A DNA stretch of 64,000 nt from positions 1 through 64,000 of the forward strand of contig JAEYOV010000050.1 of the NCBI GenBank assembly GCA_023411395.1, given 5' to 3'. Below the pieces are notes generated by a model. It was given only the letters and a program-made list of their open reading frames with translations, had not been told where the DNA came from and searched no databases. Origin of the DNA: Bacillota bacterium (GTDB taxonomy: Bacteria; Bacillota; Clostridia; Christensenellales; Aristaeellaceae). A program made the position numbers and the translations under genes. Each line of letters opens with the position of its first letter. Positions within the stretch are counted from its first letter, which is position 1. Positions 34,468-44,013 of the stretch are shown here, piece after piece.

Positions 34468-36149
34468 GGCTCTCCTCCCCCCTGCGGCCATGACAGGGTC
34501 ACGGCATGGCTGAAGGGCGCAAAACCGGTATTGTATACGGTAAACGCCTTTTGTTCATTCGCCGGTGTATTGCGCATGTTTGGGGCATATGCATGCTGAT
34601 TCAGGCCGCCCTCCCAGCGCAGGGTACCGCCCGCGCAGGAGTACTCAAATCCCTTTGCAATAATGGCATAGCTTCCCTCGCCGGCAGGGATATGGCAGCC
34701 GTCCGCTTTCAGCATGCCGCCTGTGGTGAGTATGCCCTCCAGCTTCCAGGGTAGGTTTTCACAGCCGCCGATCCGCAAAAGCAGCTCGACCTTGCAATCA
34801 AAGACCAGCACGTCCAAAACCCACTCCAGGGTGAGCCCGTTGACATGCCGGCGTTTTTCGTGGGGGATGGAAACCCAGTCGGTCGTTCCCGCCTGTTTGC
34901 CCAGCGGGCGCACATAGTCACCCTCGCTTTGGCAGCGCAGGCGGTAGCCGTTTTCAATTTCCTCGACCGTCGGGCTGATCAACTGGCCGCAGGCGTAGAA
35001 ACATGCGCCCGCGCGCAGCATCAGCTCGATCCCGCCGACCTGCAGCTTCAGGAATATGGGCCGGCCGCGCAGAAGTGTCAGCGCCACATCGCCCTTTCGA
35101 ACCCTTGCGACGCCCGCGCGCACAAAGTTTTTGCGGTATACGGAGCGGATGGGAAGTGCTGGATGATTAAGCTCTGCCAGCTTGGGATACAGCAAAAACT
35201 GCGTTACAAAGTGCCCCGCGTCATGGGGGAGGATCAGCGCATGCCCATGCTCCGCATAGGACCGGTACAGAAATTCGGCCAACCCGGCGGCCTGCATGAA
35301 CCGCTCATCCTTAGCATCATGGGCAGCGGCCAGCACATACAGGCAGTTGAGCAGTTGCGGATCAGGGTACATCTTTTTCCCAAAATCCTGCCTGCGGGAG
35401 TTGAGCGTTACAACCGATCCGTCGGGCTCAATATAATAGGAAAGCTTGTTCAGGTTGCGAAGGACCGGCTCTATCAGTTCCGGCATATCCATTTCGTGCA
35501 GAATAATGAGCAGCGATTGATTGCAGGCGACATCGTATATGCCGACGGAATGCTCCGTATATTCGCCCTCTTCGTCACAGTCGATACCCTCGTCAAGGTA
35601 TTCAAAAGCAGCCCGGCGGCATTCTTCAAGACCCAGTTCGCGATAACACAGGACAAGCGCGCTGGCGAGCACCCAGCGGTGGTTGGGAGTATGGAAGCCG
35701 CCCGTGACCATGGCGCCCGCGCTGCGTTCCAAAAAATCATGCAGCATACTGAAAACGTACTCCTCCGTTTCACTATGCCGCGAATATTGCTTCATCATGC
35801 GATGGGTATAGGCAATCACCTGAACACAAAACGCGTTGCAGGTAGCGTCGTGATAGTTGGTTTCCAGCAAATCAAGGGTTCCGTCCTCATGCTGGCTTGA
35901 AAGCAAATGCTCCGCGCAGCGTTTGGCGGCCTCCAGCATGTCATCCTTTTGATGGTACATGCTTTGCGGGCTGTAATACGCGGCCAGGAACACATCCGCC
36001 GCGCGCGCGGACATGGCCGGCTCGGCAAAGCCCTTTTCCGGGCTTAAGATGCCGCCGCGGTCCGCCATGCGGCCGTCTTTCACCTGCAGCTTTATAAGAT
36101 TTTTAGCAATGCGGTCATTCCACGCATTGGCGCTCTTGATCAAATGCAT
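34458..36149 (-). CDS. Predicted (alpha/alpha)-toroid plus beta-sandwich protein, possible lyase
   Basis: A 563-residue protein I do not recognise as a named family. Residues about 1-320 are repeated amphipathic helices (toroid) and 330-560 are beta-rich, the layout of heparinase- and chondroitin-lyase-like polysaccharide lyases. FHTPNHRWVLA, EYTEHSVGIYDVACNQ and PHDAGHFV carry conserved-looking Asn, His and Tyr that could be catalytic. No signal peptide, so if a lyase it acts on imported oligosaccharides, producing the unsaturated ends used by the GH105 gene directly downstream. This reading rests on fold pattern and context. Confidence 0.55.
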   Translation of the reverse strand: MHLIKSANAWNDRIAKNLIKLQVKDGRMADRGGILSPEKGFAEPAMSARAADVFLAAYYSPQSMYHQKDDMLEAAKRCAEHLLSSQHEDGTLDLLETNYHDATCNAFCVQVIAYTHRMMKQYSRHSETEEYVFSMLHDFLERSAGAMVTGGFHTPNHRWVLASALVLCYRELGLEECRRAAFEYLDEGIDCDEEGEYTEHSVGIYDVACNQSLLIILHEMDMPELIEPVLRNLNKLSYYIEPDGSVVTLNSRRQDFGKKMYPDPQLLNCLYVLAAAHDAKDERFMQAAGLAEFLYRSYAEHGHALILPHDAGHFVTQFLLYPKLAELNHPALPIRSVYRKNFVRAGVARVRKGDVALTLLRGRPIFLKLQVGGIELMLRAGACFYACGQLISPTVEEIENGYRLRCQSEGDYVRPLGKQAGTTDWVSIPHEKRRHVNGLTLEWVLDVLVFDCKVELLLRIGGCENLPWKLEGILTTGGMLKADGCHIPAGEGSYAIIAKGFEYSCAGGTLRWEGGLNQHAYAPNMRNTPANEQKAFTVYNTGFAPFSHAVTLSWPQGGGEPWA

Positions 36150-36183
36150 GACGGCGCCTCCTTCAAAAAAGGCGGTTGCCCAA

Positions 36184-36217
36184 GGCCGGCGCTGCGCTCA
36201 TTTGCGCTGCGCCAGCC
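36184..36217 (-). promoter_or_regulatory. Long GC stem-loop behind the importer C SBP gene
   Basis: Arms 36184-36197 and 36204-36217 form a 14-bp stem with one mismatch and one G-T pair around a 6-nt loop. It sits between the SBP stop (36243) and the toroid gene start (36149). No T-run follows, so it is more likely an RNA-stabilising or attenuating element than a full terminator. Confidence 0.7.
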
Positions 36218-36242
36218 AATGGGCCGAATCATTAAGCCGGTC

Positions 36243-37892
36243 TTATTTGTTGGCATACCACTCGTTGGCCTCGTCCGTGAGGACCTGGCCGCCGATGGCA
36301 TTCCACTCCTTGACATACTCATCATAGAAGTCAACGGGCAGTTCGCCCTTGATGATGCTGATCCAGGTCTCATCGCGGTAGGCCAGCAGCTCGGACGCAT
36401 AGGTGGACTGGGAAGGCAGCGCCGAGGGCACCTTTGTGAGGAGATAGCTGTCAAATTGAGGCTTCGCCGCCCAATCCAAACGGTTCTTTACGGTGGGGTT
36501 GTTGTAAAAGCTCAGCTCAAAGAACTTGTCGGAGTACGAGACGCCGCCGCCGTACAGGCCGCGCAGCACCGCAACGCCCATCTCGTTCATTTCTTCGTTG
36601 GTGACCTTCATGGCTACGGAGCCGCTGGGGGTATACTCAAAGGTCACGCCCTCCTCGCCGAAGACGGCAAGGGTCATCAGCTCGTCGTCAGTGCAGAAGA
36701 TGTTCAAGATCGACAGGATGGCGGCAAGCTTCTTTGGATCGTCGTTCAGCGACGCGTTATAGAGCATGTTTTCGCCAATACCCACGGCATATCCCAGGCG
36801 CCAGCCGTAATCGCCATTGGGGCCTGCCGGCCACGGGCCGTAGTAGAACTTGGCATCCTTGCCGTTTACGGCATAGTATTCCTGGGCGCAGCGGCCGCCG
36901 TCATCATTCAGGATTTCAGGATAGCGGTAATGGTCAATGGAAGCCAGAGCCGACACGCCATACAGCCCGTTGATGAAGCCTTGGGAAATAGCCCAGTAGC
37001 CACCGGTATTTTCACCCGTGATGAACTCGGGGTCCAGCACACCGTCGGCATACGCCTTTTGGAGAAGGGCAAGCACGTCCTTGTTCGCAGGAAGGATATC
37101 GGAACAGATTAGCTTGCCATCCGCGCCTTCAAACCAATGGGGCCCCCAGGTGGGATTCGTGCTGAAGCCGTCGGTAACGGCTGTATAGCTGCCATAAGAG
37201 CCGAACAACGCCTGGATAGCGGTAGTGGAGAATCCGAAGGTATCCTTCACGCCGTTGCCGTCCGGGTCGTCAAGGGCAAACCTGTACATCAGGGCCATGA
37301 AGTCCTCAACCGTCATGGGGAGGTTTTCGGGGTCCACGCCCAGCGCCTCCAGGAAGTCACCGCGGTAAATCAGGTTTTTGTAGGGCATGGCGCCGGCTTC
37401 GCTCATGCCGGCGACGGTGATCATCTTGCCGCCTGGAACCGTGGAGTACTCCCAAAACATATCCACAAAGTCCGCCAAACGGCCCTTGTACCCGCCGCCG
37501 TTGAGGTAGGCATACACGTCAGGCGCATTCTCCTTGAAGAAATCCACATCCCACGACGCGATGGCGCCCTGATCATAGAGGTTCTTCATGTTCACGTCGC
37601 TTATCGAGAGGAAGATGTCAGGAGCCGTCTTGCCCGCGATGCGGGTGTTGATGATCTCCCTGTACTGCGGATACTCAATGTACACCACATCGATGTCCAC
37701 GTCGTACCCATACTTCTCCTTGAGGATCTCCTCGACCTTGCCGACCACGATGTCCTTATCCGGATCAAAAGGAGCAAACATGTAACCGGCAACCGAGATG
37801 GTCCCCGACCATTTGATTGGCACCGCTTCCGCAATGCTTACGGCGGGAAGCAGCAGCATCAGGCACAGGGCAAGAACCAGCAGCTTTTTCAT
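36243..37892 (-). CDS. ABC transporter substrate-binding protein, LplA-like (importer C)
   Basis: A 549-residue solute-binding protein. The signal peptide (MKKLLVLALCLMLLLPAVSI then AEAVPIK) ends in an AEA-type site and has no lipobox cysteine. Mature motifs such as DIFLSISDVNMKNLYDQGA and the large C-terminal region match long LplA/YtcQ-type proteins that bind oligosaccharides. AAGGAGG 8 nt upstream fixes the ATG. Two permease genes precede it. The GH105/GH38 genes behind it point to an oligosaccharide with unsaturated uronate and alpha-mannose. Confidence 0.9.
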   Translation of the reverse strand: MKKLLVLALCLMLLLPAVSIAEAVPIKWSGTISVAGYMFAPFDPDKDIVVGKVEEILKEKYGYDVDIDVVYIEYPQYREIINTRIAGKTAPDIFLSISDVNMKNLYDQGAIASWDVDFFKENAPDVYAYLNGGGYKGRLADFVDMFWEYSTVPGGKMITVAGMSEAGAMPYKNLIYRGDFLEALGVDPENLPMTVEDFMALMYRFALDDPDGNGVKDTFGFSTTAIQALFGSYGSYTAVTDGFSTNPTWGPHWFEGADGKLICSDILPANKDVLALLQKAYADGVLDPEFITGENTGGYWAISQGFINGLYGVSALASIDHYRYPEILNDDGGRCAQEYYAVNGKDAKFYYGPWPAGPNGDYGWRLGYAVGIGENMLYNASLNDDPKKLAAILSILNIFCTDDELMTLAVFGEEGVTFEYTPSGSVAMKVTNEEMNEMGVAVLRGLYGGGVSYSDKFFELSFYNNPTVKNRLDWAAKPQFDSYLLTKVPSALPSQSTYASELLAYRDETWISIIKGELPVDFYDEYVKEWNAIGGQVLTDEANEWYANK

Positions 37893-37942
37893 CGGAAGTA
37901 CCTCCTTGCTTATTTGATCAGGCGCAGGGGCCTGTATCATCG

Positions 37943-38821
37943 TTATCCTTTGAGGGAACCAATCATGATGCCTTTTACGAAGTAACGCTGGATGAAGGGA
38001 TACACGCACAGGATGGGTACCGTGGCCACAAAGATGGCGGCGGCCTTCACGCCTTCTGGGCTGGATTGGACCTGGTTTTGCAAAAGCTCGGACGTGATGT
38101 TCAAGTCCAGCATCTGCTGCGTGCCGGTGATGATGATGCGGCGCAGAACAATCTGCAGCGTGAACATCCTGTCATCCGTGATATAAATCAAAACGTCGAA
38201 CCACGCGTTCCAGTGTGCGACGGCAAGCCACAGAGCTACCGTTGCCAGGATGGGTTTGGAAAGGGGAAGAACGATCTGAAAGAAGATGCGGAAGCGCCCC
38301 GCTCCGTCGATCATGCAGCTTTCCTCCACCTCCTCCGGCAGGCTCATGAAGTAATTGCGCATGATCACCAGATTGAAAGCGCTGACGAGCCCGGGCAGGA
38401 TCATGGCAGAATAGGTGTTCATCAGCCCGAGATTGACCACCAGGAGGTATGTAGGGATCAGGCCCCCGGAAAAAAACATGGTGAAAACGATCAGGAATGT
38501 CCAGAAAGAGCGGTGCGGGTAGAACTTTTTGGAGAGCGTATAGGCACCCATGGCGGTGATCAAAAGCTGCAAAACACTTCCAAGTATGGTGCGGATCAGG
38601 GTGTTTTGATACCCCTGCCAGATGTATTTACTCTCCAGCACCTTGCGGTAGTTGTCCAGTGTCGGGTCGACGGGGATCAGATGCATGCCGCCCTTGGTAG
38701 CCACATACGAAGGTGAAAAGGACAGCGCGAGCAAATGCTCAAAGGCAAAGAATATGGACAACGCAAAAAATCCCAAGAGCGTATAGATAATGATATCGAC
38801 AACCGAAAACTTTTCTTTCAT
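37943..38821 (-). CDS. ABC transporter permease, LplC/YtcP-like (importer C)
   Basis: A 292-residue inner-membrane protein with six hydrophobic segments, EAA-type loop EESCMIDGAGRFRIF near residue 175 (the usual second Ala is Ser-Cys here), and C-terminus FIQRYFVKGIMIGSLKG. It lies 9 nt behind the LplB-like gene and 50 nt before the SBP gene. Confidence 0.92.
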   Translation of the reverse strand: MKEKFSVVDIIIYTLLGFFALSIFFAFEHLLALSFSPSYVATKGGMHLIPVDPTLDNYRKVLESKYIWQGYQNTLIRTILGSVLQLLITAMGAYTLSKKFYPHRSFWTFLIVFTMFFSGGLIPTYLLVVNLGLMNTYSAMILPGLVSAFNLVIMRNYFMSLPEEVEESCMIDGAGRFRIFFQIVLPLSKPILATVALWLAVAHWNAWFDVLIYITDDRMFTLQIVLRRIIITGTQQMLDLNITSELLQNQVQSSPEGVKAAAIFVATVPILCVYPFIQRYFVKGIMIGSLKG

Positions 38822-38830
38822 AAGCGCACC

Positions 38831-39784
38831 CTACCAGATCCCGCCGCCGTTGATGCGGTTGGCGGTGAAATTCATCAATACGACCATGACGAAGCCAATC
38901 AGGTTCTGAAACAGCCCCACGGCCGTGCTCAGCGAATACTTCATCTGGCCGATGCCGTAGCGGTATACAAAGGTATCGATGATATCGCCTGTTTTATACA
39001 CGGCCGGGTTGTACATATTGAAGATCTGGTCGAATCCCGCTTCCATCACATTGCCCACGCGCAGGATCAGCATGATGGTGATGGTGGGCATCAGGCAGGG
39101 AAGCGTAATGTACCAAAGCCTGTGGAAGCGGTTGGCGCCGTCGCACACGGCTGCCTCATACATGGTCGGGTCGATTCCCGCTATGGAAGCAATGTATAGT
39201 ATGGAGCCCCAGCCGACGCTTTTCCACATATCCGTGAGGATCAGGGTGCCCCTGAACCATTTGTTGTCCCCCAGAAAATAGATGGGTTTTTCCATTCCGA
39301 AAACGCTTTTGAGGATGTGGTTGACAATACCCGTATTCGGGGACAAAAGCTGCGAGAACAGCCCGGCCACAATCACCCAGCTTAAAAAGTGCGGGAGATA
39401 GCTGATGGTCTGTACCGCCCGTTTATACTTCATGTGTCGGACTTCGTTCAGCAGAAGCGCCAGGATAATGGGCGCTGGAAACCCGGTGATCATTTTTAAA
39501 AAGCTGATGACCAGAGTGTTTTCGAACGCCCGTTTAAACGTGGGCATGGTAAAGGCGAGTTCAAAATTCTTGAGCCATACCCAAGGGCTCTTCCAGATGC
39601 CCAGGCTGATGATAAAGTCCTTGAACGCCATCACAATGCCCGAAATAGGGATATACTTGAATATAACGAAATACACAATCGTCGGCAGCAGCAAAACGGT
39701 GAGCGCCATATGCCTGGGGTACAATGCAAAATCACGAATAAACTTCGGCGCGTGTGTTCTACGCGTGCGGTCTACAGATAGCAT
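38831..39784 (-). CDS. ABC transporter permease, LplB-like (importer C)
   Basis: A 317-residue inner-membrane permease, first gene of the importer C operon. YIPISGIVMAFKDF near the N-terminus and EAA loop YEAAVCDGANRFHRLW near residue 210 identify the family. ATG 39784 is preferred with GGGGAG at 7-8 nt; a TTG at 39799 has no ribosome site. A consensus-like promoter at 39831-39859 drives it. Confidence 0.9.
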   Translation of the reverse strand: MLSVDRTRRTHAPKFIRDFALYPRHMALTVLLLPTIVYFVIFKYIPISGIVMAFKDFIISLGIWKSPWVWLKNFELAFTMPTFKRAFENTLVISFLKMITGFPAPIILALLLNEVRHMKYKRAVQTISYLPHFLSWVIVAGLFSQLLSPNTGIVNHILKSVFGMEKPIYFLGDNKWFRGTLILTDMWKSVGWGSILYIASIAGIDPTMYEAAVCDGANRFHRLWYITLPCLMPTITIMLILRVGNVMEAGFDQIFNMYNPAVYKTGDIIDTFVYRYGIGQMKYSLSTAVGLFQNLIGFVMVVLMNFTANRINGGGIW

Positions 39785-39830
39785 GGCTACACTCCCCAAT
39801 GCTGATTGTTCTCTTCGTTTCTTTGATCCT

Positions 39831-39859
39831 ATTATAGGATGAACATCAGCGCTTTGTAA
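39831..39859 (-). promoter_or_regulatory. Promoter of the importer C operon
   Basis: On the minus strand TTACAA (39854-39859) and TATAAT (39831-39836) with a 17-nt spacer. The -10 is inside the palindrome CCTATAATAGG, a possible operator. Confidence 0.75.
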
Positions 39860-39990
39860 GACAATAATTTAGTTGTTATGGTCAATTTTTATCTATTGCC
39901 TTTATTTCCGGATAACAATATTCTATAATAATACAATGATTTTACTATTTGGCGCATAAATCTTCTGCCGGCCGCATCTACTGAATGATA

Positions 39991-40018
39991 TTGTGTTGCG
40001 TGTATGGTATAGTATAGT
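39991..40018 (+). promoter_or_regulatory. Promoter of the AraC-type regulator gene
   Basis: TTGTGT (39991-39996) and TATAGT (40013-40018) with a 16-nt spacer; another TATAGT starts at 40008. The leader to ATG 40042 is only about 18 nt. Confidence 0.5.
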
Positions 40019-40041
40019 GGACGATGTGCGGGGTGAAGGGC

Positions 40042-42303
40042 ATGAAAATACGGCAGCGCAAAAGAGCAACCTTGTTTCAAAAGCTGACGCTCTCCTATTT
40101 TCTTATCATTACGCTGATGGCGCTGGTTCTGAGCGTGACCATCGTGGCCATCGCTTCCGATTATTATGCCCGCCACACGCAAAAACTCAATGCATTGATT
40201 TTGGAGCAGGCGGCGAACGTTGTCAACAGCAGCGTATTGATCCCTATCAACAAGGCCATGATCGGCCTTTCACTCAACAATAACAACAAGGTCAAGCTTA
40301 ACGATCTGCTTGGCGGCAAATCAATGTCAAAAATCGGCACGCTGTGCAGCGAGCTTGCAAGCACCGTATCCTCCTCCCAGGGGATGCTGGCCGGTGTCCA
40401 CATCTATTTCAAAAATGAAGACTTCATTGCTTCCTCCACCATGGGATACATGCGCAACACGTCCGTCAACCGCCGTTTATGGCCGGACATGCGCTGGTTT
40501 GAGGAGCCGCTGCTTCTTTCGGACAACAGCACCTATTCCACGCTGCGCACATTGAAACACCACTTTACGGCTGTGCCCATACCCGTTATGACGTTTGTCA
40601 ACCCCTACCCCATCACCATGCCCTTTGCGCAGTCCAGGGCGCTGATCGCAATGGACGTGCCTCTGACCTATCTTGATAATGTTCTTGACAGTATTTCAGG
40701 CATAGATGACCGGATGATACAGTTGTTTGACGGAAGAGGCGGCCTGATTATCAACAGGGCAGGCGAAAGAGCGGCAATGGCTGTGAGCGCCATGGGATAT
40801 GAGAGCAATAAAGCCTACGTGCGGGCCGAAGGGGAAGGCGCGTTTGTTTCTCTTGGGAGCAGCCATACGCTGCGCTCCGGGGCCATGCTGCCAAACGGCT
40901 GGCTCATCGTAAGCTATGTGCCGGTGGACACCTTTTTCGTTGCGAACCGTACCATCAGCTTCTACACCGTTGGCATTACGCTGTGCACGGTGCTGTTCTT
41001 TCTGCTCATATCCCGTACATTTGCCCGCCGTTTTTATGCGCCGGTGGGGAAGCTTTTGGCCCGCGCCAAGCAGCTTCTGGCAAAGATGGAGGGAGGAGAC
41101 ATCCGCAGGGACGAGTTTGCGCAAGTCGACGCAGTGCTGACGGAGATGGAGACCAAGCTGAACACCATGAGCAGGGATTGGGAGGAGAACCTGCCCACGC
41201 TCAAGCTGGCTTTCATGCGCTCCATTACGGAGGGCGAACCGATATCCCAGCAGAGCTTTGACAAGCAGCTTCGCTATCACGCGCGCTCCATGCCCGACGC
41301 GCAGTACAGGATCATGCTGCTGTTCCTTTCGCCAAACGACGACGACGCGTCCGCCCAGCCTGTCAACGACGAGCTGATCCATTATATTGAGCGCCAGAGC
41401 GCCAAGGATATCGCCTATATCGCCTATGAGCGGGGCGAGGACTGCATTTGTGTGCTGGCGCTGTCCTCCGGCGAGATGACCAGGAGCAAAATGAACGGCA
41501 TCATCAGCTATGCGCGGCGCTCACTGTCCATTGATGTCACGGTGGCCGTGGGCGGCAGCTGCAATTCGCCCGCGGACATCCGCCAATCCTTTGAACAGGC
41601 ATTGCGGGCATACGAACGCGCCTATTTTGAAGAATGGAACAATTTATTTGTCTATGAGCCGCTGCCCGAGCCGGCGGGCGAAATGCGCGAGTCGCTGCTC
41701 AAGGACCTGCAGGCTTATGCGGACATCCTTGACAAAGGCGACAGGGACGAATTGGAATCGCATCTGCAGATATCCATGGAACACATCGCAAGCGCTCAGG
41801 TTACAACCGCCGCGAAGCACCGCTTCCTCCTGGAATATGTGGCAGCGCTCAAAGCGAGGATGCGAAAGGACGACGATCGCTTTTCATCCGCGCAGACGGT
41901 TCGCAATTTCCCCGGCATCAACGCCTTCGGATCATGGCTGTACCAGGCCGGCGCGCTTCTTTTATCGGAGCGCAGCGGCGAAAGCCGCACCAAGGAAGCG
42001 GTGGAAAGCGTGGTCAGCTATATTCACGCAAACCTCTCCCAGGAGCTGTCGCTGACACGCCTTTCGGAATATACAATGCTCAGCAACAACTATCTGAGCC
42101 ACATCTTCAAGGAACACACGGGCATCAACCTGGTGGATTTTGTCACCAAATGCCGCATGACAAAAGCCGCCGAAATGCTGACAAAAACAAGGCTGCCCGT
42201 GGAGCAGATCGCCCGCGCGCTGGGGTACAATACGCCCCATTATTTCTCCAGGCGCTTCCGGGAGCACTATGGGCTGACCCCCAACCAATACCGCCTGCGC
42301 TAG
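40042..42303 (+). CDS. Membrane-anchored AraC-type regulator (one-component sugar sensor)
   Basis: A 753-residue protein. TM1 lies near residues 12-38 (KLTLSYFLIITLMALVLSV), then an extracytoplasmic sensor of about 260 residues, TM2 (VGITLCTVLFFLLI, about 305-325), a HAMP-like linker, a central cytoplasmic region and a C-terminal AraC double helix-turn-helix (about 655-753: SLTRLSEYTMLSNNYLSHIF, GYNTPHYFSRRFREHYG). It needs no partner kinase. ATG 40042 is preferred to ATG 40024, which has no ribosome site. It is divergent from importer C, its probable target. Confidence 0.92.
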   Translation: MKIRQRKRATLFQKLTLSYFLIITLMALVLSVTIVAIASDYYARHTQKLNALILEQAANVVNSSVLIPINKAMIGLSLNNNNKVKLNDLLGGKSMSKIGTLCSELASTVSSSQGMLAGVHIYFKNEDFIASSTMGYMRNTSVNRRLWPDMRWFEEPLLLSDNSTYSTLRTLKHHFTAVPIPVMTFVNPYPITMPFAQSRALIAMDVPLTYLDNVLDSISGIDDRMIQLFDGRGGLIINRAGERAAMAVSAMGYESNKAYVRAEGEGAFVSLGSSHTLRSGAMLPNGWLIVSYVPVDTFFVANRTISFYTVGITLCTVLFFLLISRTFARRFYAPVGKLLARAKQLLAKMEGGDIRRDEFAQVDAVLTEMETKLNTMSRDWEENLPTLKLAFMRSITEGEPISQQSFDKQLRYHARSMPDAQYRIMLLFLSPNDDDASAQPVNDELIHYIERQSAKDIAYIAYERGEDCICVLALSSGEMTRSKMNGIISYARRSLSIDVTVAVGGSCNSPADIRQSFEQALRAYERAYFEEWNNLFVYEPLPEPAGEMRESLLKDLQAYADILDKGDRDELESHLQISMEHIASAQVTTAAKHRFLLEYVAALKARMRKDDDRFSSAQTVRNFPGINAFGSWLYQAGALLLSERSGESRTKEAVESVVSYIHANLSQELSLTRLSEYTMLSNNYLSHIFKEHTGINLVDFVTKCRMTKAAEMLTKTRLPVEQIARALGYNTPHYFSRRFREHYGLTPNQYRLR

Positions 42304-42376
42304 GACTATGGGAGTAAACCCATGGAAGACTGTCTAAGAAAGGATGGAATATGCTTTTTGGTTGCCAGCCCACGCT

Positions 42377-43861
42377 TCATTCCACATTTTCCTTGGCGGC
42401 GGCGGCGGCAAGCTGACGGTATCTGGCTTTTTCCTCCGTCATTTCTTCGATCGTCTTTTCATGCTTCCTGAAGCCTTTGACCGGCCGGTAATCAGGCACG
42501 CAGGCGGCCATGCGCTCCTTTGCCCGTTCGACCTCTTGAGCATACTGCGGAAGCCACTTTGCCTGGGCTATCAGCATTTCGTCCACCATCTGGCGGATCT
42601 GGGCTGTCGTGCATACCGCGCCTGTCAGCGGATCCATGAGGGCGGCTTGATACAGCAGTTCAATATCCGCGTGTACGGCCGCTTCCATGGCAAGTTTCTG
42701 CACCCATATGCTTTGGGAGCAGATCGCGGCACAGCCCAGGGGCAAATCGCCCACTTTGGGAACGGAAATGCCGTTCCCGTCCGCGTAACACGGAACCTCG
42801 ACAACGCATTCCTCCGGCAGGTTGGTTATGCATCCATCGTTCATCACGTTGAAATGCCCGCGGTAGACACGCCCCGTTTCCAGCCCTTCAATGATGCGCC
42901 CGCCGTGTTCGCCACTTCTGCCGGCCAAATCATAGCGGAAAGGAGGTTCTTTCAGCCAGTTGGGGAAATCCGTCTCAAACCAGTTCCGGCTTTCGCGGCA
43001 CACGCGCAGGTATCCGCCTGTTTCCCCCTGGATCCAGGAGCTTAAGTTGACCCATTGCTCCATCTGCTCGGGATGGCTGCGGTACCAGGGCAGGTATTCC
43101 GACAGGTGACCGTTTGATTCGGTGGAATAATAGCCAAAATGCTTCAGTACATCCAGGCGGATGTTCTCATTCTTTTGCATCTGCTCCATATCCGGCAGAA
43201 GTTTTCGCAGCTCCTTCACGCGCTCCACGCCGCCGGTCTTCACGCTGATGTACCATGTTTGATGGTTAATGCCCGCGCAAATGATATCCACGTCCTTGAT
43301 ATCGCGGCCCAGCGCATTGGCAATCTGCTGATGCCCGTGCTGCACGCCGTGGCACAGCCCGAGCGTCGGTACGCCGCCATACTTGTTGCACGCCCAGGTG
43401 AGCATGGCGTTGGGATTGGAATAATTGAGCATGATGCAGCCAGGCAGCGCGGCCTCACGGATGTCCTTGCAGAAATCCAGTAACGCCGCAATACCCCGCT
43501 GCCCGTACATGATGCCGCCAATGCACAGCGTGTCCGCCACACACTGGTCAACGCCGTATTTGAGCGGAATCTCCACATCGGTTTCAAAGGCTTCCAGCAT
43601 GCCGATGCGGACACAGTTGATAACGTACTTCGCCCCCCTGAAAGCCTCTCGCCGGTCGAGCGTCGCTTGAATGCTGATATTCAGGCCGCTATCATCAATA
43701 TCCCGTTGGCACAGCTTTGTCACCATGCGAAGATTTTCGGGATTGATATCGGTATATGCAACCTCGATTTCCCGAAACTCCGGTACCGAAAGGATATCTG
43801 CCAGCAAGCGCCTTGTAAAACCGATACTGCCCGCCCCGATAAATGCCACCTTGAACTGCAT
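42377..43861 (-). CDS. GH4-family glycosidase (NAD- and metal-dependent)
   Basis: A 494-residue GH4 enzyme, which cleaves glycosides by a redox mechanism with NAD and Mn. The Rossmann start FKVAFIGAGSIGFTRRLL and the Asn-containing LNYSNPNAML are standard. The metal-binding segment is CHGVQHG (C170, H171). Known GH4 groups differ at this motif (for example CHSV in alpha-galactosidases, CHEV in alpha-galacturonidases), so CHGV does not settle the sugar. ATG 43861 has AAGGAGG at 8 nt and lies behind its promoter; the upstream in-frame ATG is inside that promoter. It is alone, convergent with the AraC gene. Confidence 0.9.
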   Translation of the reverse strand: MQFKVAFIGAGSIGFTRRLLADILSVPEFREIEVAYTDINPENLRMVTKLCQRDIDDSGLNISIQATLDRREAFRGAKYVINCVRIGMLEAFETDVEIPLKYGVDQCVADTLCIGGIMYGQRGIAALLDFCKDIREAALPGCIMLNYSNPNAMLTWACNKYGGVPTLGLCHGVQHGHQQIANALGRDIKDVDIICAGINHQTWYISVKTGGVERVKELRKLLPDMEQMQKNENIRLDVLKHFGYYSTESNGHLSEYLPWYRSHPEQMEQWVNLSSWIQGETGGYLRVCRESRNWFETDFPNWLKEPPFRYDLAGRSGEHGGRIIEGLETGRVYRGHFNVMNDGCITNLPEECVVEVPCYADGNGISVPKVGDLPLGCAAICSQSIWVQKLAMEAAVHADIELLYQAALMDPLTGAVCTTAQIRQMVDEMLIAQAKWLPQYAQEVERAKERMAACVPDYRPVKGFRKHEKTIEEMTEEKARYRQLAAAAAKENVE

Positions 43862-43922
43862 GATACGCGCCTCCTTGCTGCCCTGGAAAGCCCATATGGT
43901 AAAAATACGAATTCTTGGCTGT

Positions 43923-43951
43923 ATCATAAAGCCTACCGGGGTTTTCGTCAA
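43923..43951 (-). promoter_or_regulatory. Promoter of the GH4 gene
   Basis: On the minus strand TTGACG (43946-43951) and TATGAT (43923-43928) with a 17-nt spacer, about 60 nt upstream of ATG 43861. Confidence 0.72.
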
Positions 43952-43984
43952 GGGTGGTGAAGATAGAAAGTTATCGGCATCACG

Positions 43985-44013
43985 TGTACATGCAGCGGTA
44001 CGAATGCTATAAT
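43985..44013 (+). promoter_or_regulatory. Promoter reading toward the UROD-family gene at 44320
   Basis: TGTACA (43985-43990) and TATAAT (44008-44013) with a 17-nt spacer. The next intact gene starts about 300 nt later, leaving an unusually long leader. Confidence 0.6.

Noticed and set aside
43862..43951. N-terminal extension of the GH4 enzyme
   Set aside because: The extra codons overlap the promoter; ATG 43861 has a strong ribosome site and begins the Rossmann fold.
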